The notes under the pieces: generated by a model | Database searches by the model: none | What the model saw: only the letters and a program-made list of their open reading frames with translations | Told to the model about the DNA's origin: nothing | Source: CBDCGS01 sp965216915 | GTDB lineage: Bacteria > Pseudomonadota > Alphaproteobacteria > UBA828 | NCBI GenBank assembly: GCA_965216915.1 | Contig: CBDCGS010000007.1 | Coordinates: 186,001 to 250,000 of the forward strand | Direction of reading: 5' to 3' | DNA length: 64,000 nucleotides | Made by a program: the position numbers and the translations under genes | Shown here: positions 55,055 through 62,317 of the stretch, piece by piece | Layout: each line of letters starts with the position of its first letter | Numbering within the stretch: the first letter of the stretch is position 1

Positions 55055-56773
55055 ATGACCGATGCCATGGCCGCGGCGGGCGTGATCGTCGAGCGCGATG
55101 TTGCGATCACAATGCGCGACGGCGTGACGCTGCGTTGCGACGTCTATCGGCCGGCGGACGGCGCGCCCGCGCCTGCGATCGTGCAGCGTCAGCCCTACGA
55201 CAAGGCGGTGGCGCAAGTTTACGTCTACGACCATCCGGCCGTTTACGCGCGTCATGGCTACGCGACGGTGATCCAGGACAGCCGGGGCCGTTACGCGTCC
55301 GAAGGCACGTTCTACCCCCTCAGGCGCGATGCCGAGGACGGCTACGACACCATCGAATGGTGCGCCGCCCAATCTTGGTGCAACGGCAAGGTGGGGAGCT
55401 TCGGCTTTTCGATTCCCGGCATCAACCAGCTGCTCGCGGCCGCGCTCAAGCCACCCCATCTGGTGACCGCCGTGCCGGGCTTCTATCCGGGCGGCATGTA
55501 CGAGGGGTTCACCCATGTCGGCGGCACCTTCGGCCTCGCCGCCGTCATGGATTGGGGCGTGCTGATCGCCGGCGAGGCGGTGAAGCGTCGCGGCGATGCG
55601 TCCCTGCTCGCCGCCGTCGGTGACGCGGCCTCCTATGGCGGACGCTGGCCGGCGGCGATGGCGCTCCGCGACATACCGCTGCTGGTGGAGCCCGATATCC
55701 TGCCGTTTCTCAAGGACTATCTCGAGCATCCCGACCACGACTCGTACTGGGATGAATGGGAGCTCGCGCCGCGCCTGCCCGATGTGGACATTCCGTGCCT
55801 CCATGTGAGCGGTTGGTACGACAGCTTCATTCCGCAGACGATCGAGGCCTTTCAGGCGCTCGCGGCCGACGGGCGGACCGAGCACCGCCTCTTGGTCGGG
55901 CCCTGGTACCACATCCCTTGGACGCAACAGGTCGGCGCGATCGATTTCGGCGACGACGCGAAGAACATCGTCAACCAATATCAACGGGCCTGGCTCGACG
56001 CCTGGCTCAAGGACGATCGGCGCGCGCTCGACGCGTTGCCGATGGTGCGCGTCTTCGTCACCGGCGCGAATGGCTGGCGGGACTATGACGCTTGGCCGCC
56101 GCCCGGCGCCTCATCCGAGCGCTGGTATCTGCATTCGCGCGGTCGGGCCAATTCGCTGAGCGGCGACGGTGCGTTGGATCGGGAGGCGCCGGGCGCGGAG
56201 GCCCCCGACTTCTTCATCTACAACCCGTTCGATCCCGTGCCGAGCCTCGGCGGTCACTCCTGCTGCCTGCCCGAAACCGCGCCGATGGGCGCGCTCGACC
56301 AACGCCCGGTCGAGCACCGCAATGACGTGCTCGTCTATAGCTCGGCGCCTCTCGACCAAGCCCTGTTCGCAGCAGGCTTCGTCAAGGCCCGGCTGCATGC
56401 GGCGACCTCGGCCCGCGACACGGATTTCACGGTCAAGCTCTGCGACGTCCACCCCGATGGCGCCTCGATCAATCTGTTCGAGGGCGTGATTCGCGGCCGC
56501 TACCGGGAGAGCCGCAAGACCGCCGTGCCGCTGGAGCCGGATCGCATCTATCCGTTCGACATCGACGTCGGGGTGATCTGCCACGAGTTCCGCGCCGGCC
56601 ATTGCGTTCGCGTCGAGGTCTCGAGCAGCAACTATCCGGCGTTCGACCGCAATCCCAACACCGGCGCCCCGATCGGCGCGGAGCATGCGTTCGACCTGGT
56701 GCCGGCGAGCCAAACGGTGTTTCACGACAACAACCATCCATCCTTCATCGAGCTGCCGGTGGTCCGGCGATGA
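55055..56773 (+). CDS. CocE/NonD-family hydrolase (X-Pro dipeptidyl-peptidase-like)
   Basis: A 572-residue serine hydrolase of the CocE/NonD family, which includes cocaine esterase, glutaryl-7-ACA acylase and X-Pro peptidases. The ATG at 55055 follows GGGAGGG. Seen: RDGVTLRCDVYRPADG near the start, the nucleophile region GSFGFSIPG with Ser119 as candidate, PWYHIPW in the lid region, and the C-terminal jelly-roll domain from about residue 370. No signal peptide is visible, so it should be cytoplasmic. The Rid-domain gene follows 29 bp later. Divergent from the importer operon at 54910. Confidence 0.88.
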   Translation: MTDAMAAAGVIVERDVAITMRDGVTLRCDVYRPADGAPAPAIVQRQPYDKAVAQVYVYDHPAVYARHGYATVIQDSRGRYASEGTFYPLRRDAEDGYDTIEWCAAQSWCNGKVGSFGFSIPGINQLLAAALKPPHLVTAVPGFYPGGMYEGFTHVGGTFGLAAVMDWGVLIAGEAVKRRGDASLLAAVGDAASYGGRWPAAMALRDIPLLVEPDILPFLKDYLEHPDHDSYWDEWELAPRLPDVDIPCLHVSGWYDSFIPQTIEAFQALAADGRTEHRLLVGPWYHIPWTQQVGAIDFGDDAKNIVNQYQRAWLDAWLKDDRRALDALPMVRVFVTGANGWRDYDAWPPPGASSERWYLHSRGRANSLSGDGALDREAPGAEAPDFFIYNPFDPVPSLGGHSCCLPETAPMGALDQRPVEHRNDVLVYSSAPLDQALFAAGFVKARLHAATSARDTDFTVKLCDVHPDGASINLFEGVIRGRYRESRKTAVPLEPDRIYPFDIDVGVICHEFRAGHCVRVEVSSSNYPAFDRNPNTGAPIGAEHAFDLVPASQTVFHDNNHPSFIELPVVRR

Positions 56774-56802
56774 CGGGTGGAACCTGACGGGGGAGGAGGC
56801 GC

Positions 56803-57996
56803 ATGGCCAACGACCGTATCCATGTCAATCCATCGAGCGAGCGCTGGGCCAAGCGGCTGCCGGCATCCGCGGCGGTTCGCGTTGGCGACCTGCTTTTTGT
56901 ATCGGGTCAGGCGAGCACCGACGACGCGGGCAAGCCGCTCCATGCGGGCGATCCCGCGAAACAGCTGCAGACCGCATTCGCACGCGTTCGCAAGGTGTTG
57001 AAGGCGGCCGGCGCCGATCTTGGCGACGTGCTCGACGTGATGACCTTTCACAAGGATCCGCGCACGATCGACCAAGCCATGCGCTACGGGCACAAGGTGT
57101 TCAAGGCGCCATTTCCGGCATGGACGGCGGCCGGCATGGTGGGAACCTATCGCCCCGAGCTCGAGGTCATCGTCCGGGTGATCGCACATCTCGGCAAGGG
57201 TCAGAAACGCGGCATCACGCCCGCGACGGTGGGCTGGATGAAGGGGCTGCCGATGTCGGCGGCCTGCAAGAAGGGTGGCTACGTGTTCACCAGCGGTCTC
57301 CTCGCCGCCAAGGCCGATGGCGGCGTGGTCGCGCCCGCCGATCACATGGCGCAAGCGCGCTTCTGCTACGACCACCTGAAGCAGATCATGGCGCAAGCTG
57401 GCGGCTCGCTCGACGACATCGTCGACATGATTGCGTTCAATCACGACGCGCGCGGCATGGATGCTTCGGTCGATACCTGGTGCAACGAGACCATCCCGGG
57501 TGTCGCGGTCAAGGAATGCTCGGCCTATACCGCGATCGCGGTGACCGGCCTGCATCGCATGGGGCAGGTGGGGTGCTATCGCGCGGTGGCAGATTTGAGC
57601 GAGAGCCCGCGGGTCGCGACCAACCTGCCGAGCGTCCATTGGTACAAGCAGCGCATCGCCGGCGCCTCGAAGAAGCGCGACGGGCGGCTCATCGGGATCG
57701 CCGGCCAGGTGGCTTCGGATGGTGATCAGAACATCATCGCGCGGGGCGATGTCGCCTCGCAGGCGCACTACTGCTTCAGCCAGATCCGCGGCGTGCTGGA
57801 GAAGCATGGCGCCGGGCTCGAGAACGTCGTGGACATCGTCTCGTTCCACAAGGATCCGCGCGCGTGGGAGACGGTGATGGCGGTCGGACGCGAGCTCTTC
57901 AAACCCGGCCACTACCCGGCCTGGACACCGGTCGGGTGCACGGGGCTCTACCTGGAGGGCTACCTCCACGAGATCTACGCCGTCGCGATGGTCTAA
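56803..57996 (+). CDS. Triple Rid-domain (YjgF/YER057c/UK114) protein
   Basis: A 397-residue protein of three Rid domains in a row (about residues 1-130, 131-260 and 261-397), each starting with a V(L/V/I)F-type strand and V(S/T)(G)Q/GL motif and holding a VDxxxFxxD(P/A)R repeat (MTFHKDPR, IAFNHDAR, VSFHKDPR). Typical Rid proteins have one ~125-residue domain and assemble as trimers, so this chain resembles a built-in trimer. The arginine needed for imine/enamine hydrolysis in RidA is replaced in all three (for example PAW in domains 1 and 3). Operon partner of the CocE-type hydrolase. Confidence 0.85.
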   Translation: MANDRIHVNPSSERWAKRLPASAAVRVGDLLFVSGQASTDDAGKPLHAGDPAKQLQTAFARVRKVLKAAGADLGDVLDVMTFHKDPRTIDQAMRYGHKVFKAPFPAWTAAGMVGTYRPELEVIVRVIAHLGKGQKRGITPATVGWMKGLPMSAACKKGGYVFTSGLLAAKADGGVVAPADHMAQARFCYDHLKQIMAQAGGSLDDIVDMIAFNHDARGMDASVDTWCNETIPGVAVKECSAYTAIAVTGLHRMGQVGCYRAVADLSESPRVATNLPSVHWYKQRIAGASKKRDGRLIGIAGQVASDGDQNIIARGDVASQAHYCFSQIRGVLEKHGAGLENVVDIVSFHKDPRAWETVMAVGRELFKPGHYPAWTPVGCTGLYLEGYLHEIYAVAMV

Positions 57997-58082
57997 AGCG
58001 CGCGCCTGCTAGGAAAATGAAGATACAGCCTATCCCGCATCAGCAACCGAGATAGAGATCGCCATTTCCGTCGCACTTGAAT

Positions 58083-58099
58083 GCCCGACAATGTCGGGC
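58083..58099 (+). terminator. Small hairpin downstream of triple Rid gene
   Basis: GCCCGACAATGTCGGGC forms a 6-8 bp stem with a tiny loop, 87 bp beyond the stop of the triple Rid gene. It has no T-tract. It may end that transcript. Confidence 0.4.
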
Positions 58100-58135
58100 G
58101 GATCATTAACCGAGGTAAGCAAAGTGCAAGCCTGA

Positions 58136-58167
58136 CACCGTTATTCGGATCTTGGCACCGTTATTCG
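58136..58167. repeat. 12-bp direct repeat, 20-bp period
   Basis: CACCGTTATTCG occurs at 58136-58147 and 58156-58167, two helical turns apart, just upstream of the first palindrome. It could be a binding site for a regulator on one face of the helix. Confidence 0.6.
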
Positions 58168-58174
58168 AGTTAAG

Positions 58175-58191
58175 TGTCAAATTTCTTGACA
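58175..58191. promoter_or_regulatory. Upstream palindrome 1 (enhancer-like site)
   Basis: TGTCAA-N5-TTGACA, extended to 9-bp arms (58172-58180 and 58186-58194). Its centre is 185 bp before the -24 box. It shares the pattern TGTMAA-N5-TTKACA with the second palindrome, as expected for two sites of one enhancer-binding protein. Confidence 0.6.
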
Positions 58192-58275
58192 CTTTAATGC
58201 GATGCGTTCTCGCTTTAAGGCGTTGATTAACCACGATACCATCGCGCCAAGACCGCGTGAGACGCCCGACTTTTG

Positions 58276-58292
58276 TGTAAAGATGTTTTACA
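58276..58292. promoter_or_regulatory. Upstream palindrome 2 (enhancer-like site)
   Basis: TGTAAA-N5-TTTACA, the same architecture and spacer length as palindrome 1, 101 bp further downstream and about 84 bp before the -24 box. Distances suit activation of a sigma-54 promoter by DNA looping. Confidence 0.6.
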
Positions 58293-58367
58293 ATAATGAC
58301 AAACGGCACCCCCCAGATATTTCATAACCTCTTGATACTAAAGGCACCTTTGGTCTCCCCAGAATTC

Positions 58368-58383
58368 TGGCCCGGTTCTTGCG
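58368..58383 (+). promoter_or_regulatory. Sigma-54 type (-24/-12) promoter
   Basis: TGGCCCGGTTCTTGCG matches the consensus TGGCACGNNNNTTGCW except for two positions, with the required ten bases between GG and GC. Transcription should begin near 58394, leaving a ~40-nt leader before ATG 58434. PEP-CTERM genes are known to be preceded by sigma-54-type promoters in other bacteria with PrsK/PrsR systems. Confidence 0.7.
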
Positions 58384-58433
58384 TGTGATTGGTCGAATGG
58401 TTTCAACCATCCAATAGCTCCGGAGCGAAAAGG

Positions 58434-59507
58434 ATGACCTTCCGTTCAGCCCGACGTCTAATGATCCTTGGTGCACTCGCCGCCGGCCTGGCCTGGGCGA
58501 ATCCTGCCAGCGCGACCCCGACGAGTGGTGAGCTGTTCTTTACGACCTTCAGCCCCGTCGGCGGTTCGAACGTCTTTTCGGTCGACTACAGCTTTGACGG
58601 CGCCGCCGTGTTCTCGCTTAGTGCGCCTGCTCCGATCGGCCTCACGCCCGGTGCGGACGGGATCGCGGGCAATCCACAGAACGCGGATTTGTTGATCGTC
58701 GGCGGCCAGGGGCCAGACATTAGCAACATCAGCAAGAGCACCGGCACGGTCAGTACGGTGGCCAGCCCCGTCAACGTGTTCCATCTCGAGGTGCCTTCCT
58801 CGAACCTGGTGCTAGGCTCCGGAATACCGGGTGCCATTGCGCGGCATCCGATCGCCGCGGATGGATCCCTCGGCCCGGGTACCGCGATCCCCATCGTAGG
58901 GGTCGATACAGCAATCACTCAGGTAATCGATACGCCGTCGGGTTTCTTCTACACAGCGAGTGGCCCGGGCGGCATCGGAACCTACGGAACATTGACATTT
59001 GACACGGGCGACCCCGCAACCGCGACCAGCGCGACGTCGACGCGCTTGCACGGCACTGGCGGTTCCATTAGCTCGTCGAATTTGGAGGCGGCACATGGCG
59101 GTGTCTTCGATCCGTTCACGAACACCGTCATCATCATGGGTGACGGCCACGTGACCCAACTCGACCTTGCCGGCAACATCGTTTCGGATCGCAATTTTGC
59201 CGGTTTCAACGGTGTGTTTCCAAATTTCGATCAGGGGACCGTCGATGGTCTCGGTCACCTCTTCGTCGCAAGCAACACCGGGCATTTGCTCTTCATCGAT
59301 TATGGGGTGACCGGCCTGATCGGCGACCTCTCGAACTTCGGTGCGATTCCGTTTCTGATTGGCAACCTCGATGATGTCGCACCGCTCGTCGGAGAAGGGT
59401 CGACTGTTCCTACCCCCGCCCCCGAGCCCGTGACCGGTTTGCTTCTCGGCTCCGGCCTCGCCGCGCTGGGCCTCGTGGTGTGGCGGCGGAGGCGGACGGC
59501 GCGCTGA
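58434..59507 (+). CDS. PEP-CTERM sorting-domain protein
   Basis: A 357-residue secreted protein. The ATG at 58434 gives a Sec signal peptide MTFRSARRLMILGALAAGLA with likely cleavage after NPASA. The body is rich in Gly, Ser, Thr and Asp with repeated short beta-strand-like stretches, and looks like a beta-propeller or extracellular matrix protein (inference). It ends with a PEP-CTERM tail: APEPVTGLLLGSGLAALGLV followed by VWRRRRTAR, the signal for exosortase processing at the inner membrane. No exosortase gene is in the window. Expression is likely controlled by the sigma-54-type promoter at 58368. Confidence 0.92.
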   Translation: MTFRSARRLMILGALAAGLAWANPASATPTSGELFFTTFSPVGGSNVFSVDYSFDGAAVFSLSAPAPIGLTPGADGIAGNPQNADLLIVGGQGPDISNISKSTGTVSTVASPVNVFHLEVPSSNLVLGSGIPGAIARHPIAADGSLGPGTAIPIVGVDTAITQVIDTPSGFFYTASGPGGIGTYGTLTFDTGDPATATSATSTRLHGTGGSISSSNLEAAHGGVFDPFTNTVIIMGDGHVTQLDLAGNIVSDRNFAGFNGVFPNFDQGTVDGLGHLFVASNTGHLLFIDYGVTGLIGDLSNFGAIPFLIGNLDDVAPLVGEGSTVPTPAPEPVTGLLLGSGLAALGLVVWRRRRTAR

Positions 59508-59562
59508 GGATCGGCGTTCGAGGATCGCCGTTAAGAGAAAGCGCCCCGCCGACGGCGCGTCG

Positions 59563-59736
59563 GTGGTACAACGGTCAGCGAAGACGACTTCTGCAGTCGG
59601 ACCGCGATGGGCCGTGATCACGGATCACGCGCCCACCGATGAGCCCAGCAGCTGGCTTTTGATCGTGGCGGGGCTCGGAATGCTGGGATGGTTCGCGTGC
59701 CGGGGCCGAGCATACCCGGATACCGCAACTGCCTGA
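59563..59736 (+). pseudogene. Orphan PEP-CTERM tail fragment
   Basis: A short frame (GTG 59563 or 59614 to TGA 59734) ends with DEPSSWLLIVAGLGMLGW followed by FACRGR, a full PEP-CTERM sorting tail (EP motif, hydrophobic span, Arg cluster). It has no signal peptide and no body domain. It directly follows the intact PEP-CTERM gene, so it is probably what remains of a deleted neighbour; a tiny functional peptide is less likely. Apart from this, the 301 bp between the PEP-CTERM gene and 59809 hold nothing I recognise. Confidence 0.55.
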
Positions 59737-59808
59737 ATGGGACGGATTCGCGTCGAAGGCTCGTCGATCGCCGAGCTAGCTCGGACGTTTCGTGTTAAGA
59801 GGACAACC

Positions 59809-60195
59809 ATGATCAAGCTTACCAACCCGTCGTCGATCGTCGCGCCGGCGTCGTTTTATAGCCAAGGCGCCGAAGTCGGCCCCAATGCGCGTTGGCTCCA
59901 CATATCGGGGCAGGTCGGCGTCGACCCGAGCGGCACTATCGAGGCGGGGTTCGAGGCGCAGCTCCACCGCGTGTGGCAGAACACACTCGCCGTGCTCGCG
60001 GAATCGGGCATGGGAATCCGGAACTTGGTCATCGCCCGCACTCTGCTGACCGATCGCGCCCAGGTCCCGGCTTATCGTGAGATCCGTGACAGCTACCTTA
60101 ACGGCCACCAAGCGGCCTCGACCCTCTTCATCGTCGCGGCGCTGGCGCACCCCGATTGGCTCGTCGAGATGGAGGCGGTTGCGGCGGCGGCCTGA
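59809..60195 (+). CDS. Rid (YjgF/YER057c/UK114) family protein
   Basis: A 128-residue single-domain Rid protein. The ATG at 59809 has AGAGGA just upstream and gives MIKLTNPSSIVAPASFYSQG; an earlier in-frame start at 59737 is less likely. Seen: WLHISGQVGVDPSG and the C-terminal LVEMEAVA. The catalytic Arg of RidA (PAR motif) corresponds to Ala103 here (QAAST), so classical 2-aminoacrylate deaminase activity is doubtful; it belongs to another Rid subgroup. 22 bp before the third hydantoinase pair, implying a shared pathway. Confidence 0.87.
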   Translation: MIKLTNPSSIVAPASFYSQGAEVGPNARWLHISGQVGVDPSGTIEAGFEAQLHRVWQNTLAVLAESGMGIRNLVIARTLLTDRAQVPAYREIRDSYLNGHQAASTLFIVAALAHPDWLVEMEAVAAAA

Positions 60196-60217
60196 GCACG
60201 GTCGCGGCGGTTTCGCG

Positions 60218-62317
60218 ATGCGCTATCGGCTCGGCGTCGATATCGGGGGCACCTTTACCGATATCGCGCTGCTCGACGAGCAGGCCGGAGCGTTCTGGAC
60301 CCACAAGCAGCTGACCACACCCGACGACCCGGCGCGGGCCGTGCTCGAAGGTGTCGAGGCCATCCTCACGCGCGTCGGCGTCCCGATCGAGCAGGTCGAC
60401 TGGTTTGCCCATGGCACGACATTGGTCACCAACGCGGTGATCGAGCGACGCGGCGCGCGCACGGGCATGCTCGTCACGGCAGGTTTTCGCGACGTCCTCG
60501 ATATGGGTTACGAGACGCGCTACGACCTCTTCGACCTGCGGCTGAAGTTTCCGACGCCGGTCGTGCCGCGCGCGCTGCGACGCGAGATCGGCGAGCGGCT
60601 GCGCTACGACGGTAGCGAGATGGCACCGCTCGACGAGGAGGCGGTGCGCAGCGCGGTCGACGATCTCGTCTCGGCCCACGGGATCGAGGCGCTCGCGATT
60701 TGCTTCCTTCACTCGTTCGTCAATCCTGCACACGAGCAGCGCGCGGCGGCGCTCTGCGCCGAGGCTTTTCCGGCCCTCTCGGTTTCGACCTCGGCCGATG
60801 TGGTGCCGGTGATTCGCGAATATGAGCGGTGGACCACGGCGACACTGAATGCCTACACGCAGCCGCTGTTCAGCCGGTACGTGACCCGGCTCGAGGACGG
60901 ATTGGTTGCGCGCGGTTTTGTCGGTCGCCTCGTGATCATGGCGTCGAGCGGTGGCGTGCTTGTACCGGAAACCGCGCGCCGCTATCCGGTGCGTGCGCTC
61001 GAGTCAGGCCCGGCGGCGGGCGTGCTGATGGCGACTCATCAAGGTCGCACGCTCGGTCTCGGCGACCTGATCTCCTACGACATGGGCGGGACGACGGCCA
61101 AGGGCGCGCTGGTGCGCGATGGCGCGCCGCTCCGCACCAGCCGCATGGAAGTGGCGCGGGTTCACGAGTTCAAGCGCGGCAGCGGGCTTCCAGTCTTCGT
61201 GCCGACCATCGACATGGTCGAGATCGGCGCGGGTGGCGGCAGTATCGCCGAGGTGGACGAGCGCGGCCTCATCCGCGTCGGTCCGCGAAGCGCCGGCGCG
61301 GATCCGGGACCGGCCTGCTACGGCCAGGGTGGCGACCGCCCGACGCTGACCGATGCCAACCTCGTGCTCGGCTACCTCGACCCTGCATTCTTTCTCGGCG
61401 GCTCGATGGCGCTCGACGTCGATGCGGCCCGCGCGGCGATCGATCGGACCGTGGCCGCGCCGCTCGGCCTCACCGTCGAGGAGGCGGCCTGGGGCATCCA
61501 CGAGACGATCAACGAGGATGTGGCGCGGGCCTTCCGCGTGCACGCCGCCGAGCGCGGCTTCGACTATCGGCGCTGCGACCTCGTGTCATTCGGCGGATCC
61601 GGGCCGGCGCATGCGACCCGCGTGGCGCGCAAGCTGAAGGCGCCGCGCGTCGCGATTCCGATTGCTGCCGGCGTGCTGTCGGCGTTCGGGCTCCTCGTGA
61701 GCCCGCTCTCCTTCGAGCGCACGCGCTCATATCCGGTGCCGCTTGCCGATCTCGATTGTCCCACGTTCGTCGAAACCCTCGGCGCATTGGCCGAGGAAGC
61801 GCGGGCGCCTTTTGCCGAGGCGCCGCGTGAGATCGGCGCGGTCGAGACGATCCACCGTCTCGACATGCGCTACGAGGGGCAGGGACACGAGGTGGAGGTC
61901 ACGTTGCCGAGCGGTGTTGCGTTGGAGACCGCGTTTGCCCAGCTGAGCGATTTGTTCGGCACGGCCTACGCCGCGCTCTACGCCGCGTCGGACCTCTCGC
62001 AGCCCATCGAGGTCGTGGCGTGGAAGGCGGAGGCGATCGCAGGCACGCGGCCGGCGGTCGGCGCGCTCGAGCTTGCCGATCTTCGGTCCGATGGAGCGCG
62101 TGCGAAACAGAAGGGCGAGCGGCGCACCTATTTCGCGGGGCGTCAGGGCTTCGAGGCGTGTCCGGTGTTCGACCGCTATGCGCTCGCGTCCGGCGACACG
62201 GTCGCGGGGCCGGCGCTGATCGAGGAGCGTGAATCGACCTGCGTCATCGATGTTGGCTGCATCGCGCGGGTGCGCGATGATCTGACTCTGATGTGCGACA
62301 TCGGGGATGTCGAATGA
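60218..62317 (+). CDS. Hydantoinase A/oxoprolinase family protein, pair 3
   Basis: A 699-residue HyuA subunit. The ATG at 60218 gives MRYRLGVDIGGTFTDIALLD with the phosphate loop at residues 8-15. Further motifs: HGTTLVTNAVIERRG, YDMGGTTAKGALVRDG and SAGADPGPACYGQGG. The second motif reads DMGGTTAKG where the other two HyuA proteins have DMGGTxxDV, so a conserved Asp is replaced by Lys. Its stop overlaps HyuB (ATGA). Operon with the Rid gene upstream. Confidence 0.91.
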   Translation: MRYRLGVDIGGTFTDIALLDEQAGAFWTHKQLTTPDDPARAVLEGVEAILTRVGVPIEQVDWFAHGTTLVTNAVIERRGARTGMLVTAGFRDVLDMGYETRYDLFDLRLKFPTPVVPRALRREIGERLRYDGSEMAPLDEEAVRSAVDDLVSAHGIEALAICFLHSFVNPAHEQRAAALCAEAFPALSVSTSADVVPVIREYERWTTATLNAYTQPLFSRYVTRLEDGLVARGFVGRLVIMASSGGVLVPETARRYPVRALESGPAAGVLMATHQGRTLGLGDLISYDMGGTTAKGALVRDGAPLRTSRMEVARVHEFKRGSGLPVFVPTIDMVEIGAGGGSIAEVDERGLIRVGPRSAGADPGPACYGQGGDRPTLTDANLVLGYLDPAFFLGGSMALDVDAARAAIDRTVAAPLGLTVEEAAWGIHETINEDVARAFRVHAAERGFDYRRCDLVSFGGSGPAHATRVARKLKAPRVAIPIAAGVLSAFGLLVSPLSFERTRSYPVPLADLDCPTFVETLGALAEEARAPFAEAPREIGAVETIHRLDMRYEGQGHEVEVTLPSGVALETAFAQLSDLFGTAYAALYAASDLSQPIEVVAWKAEAIAGTRPAVGALELADLRSDGARAKQKGERRTYFAGRQGFEACPVFDRYALASGDTVAGPALIEERESTCVIDVGCIARVRDDLTLMCDIGDVE

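Larger units (their letters stand above)
57997..58433. other. 437-bp AT-richer intergenic region before PEP-CTERM gene
   Basis: The region is visibly richer in A and T than its flanks. It holds a small hairpin (58083-58099), a 12-bp direct repeat spaced by 20 bp (58136-58167), two matching palindromes (58175-58191 and 58276-58292) and a sigma-54-type promoter (58368-58383). Short open frames on the minus strand (58106-58309 and 58288-58476) show no known motif or good start site, so I do not call them genes. Confidence 0.7.

Noticed and set aside
54911..55984. Upstream half of a 736-residue minus-strand frame ending at 53774
   Set aside because: Only the part from GTG 54910 has a ribosome site, signal peptide and binding-protein sequence; the upstream half is opposite the CocE-type hydrolase.
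58106..58476. Two small minus-strand frames (67 and 62 residues) before the PEP-CTERM gene
   Set aside because: They have no ribosome sites or known motifs and lie across regulatory repeats and the sigma-54 promoter.
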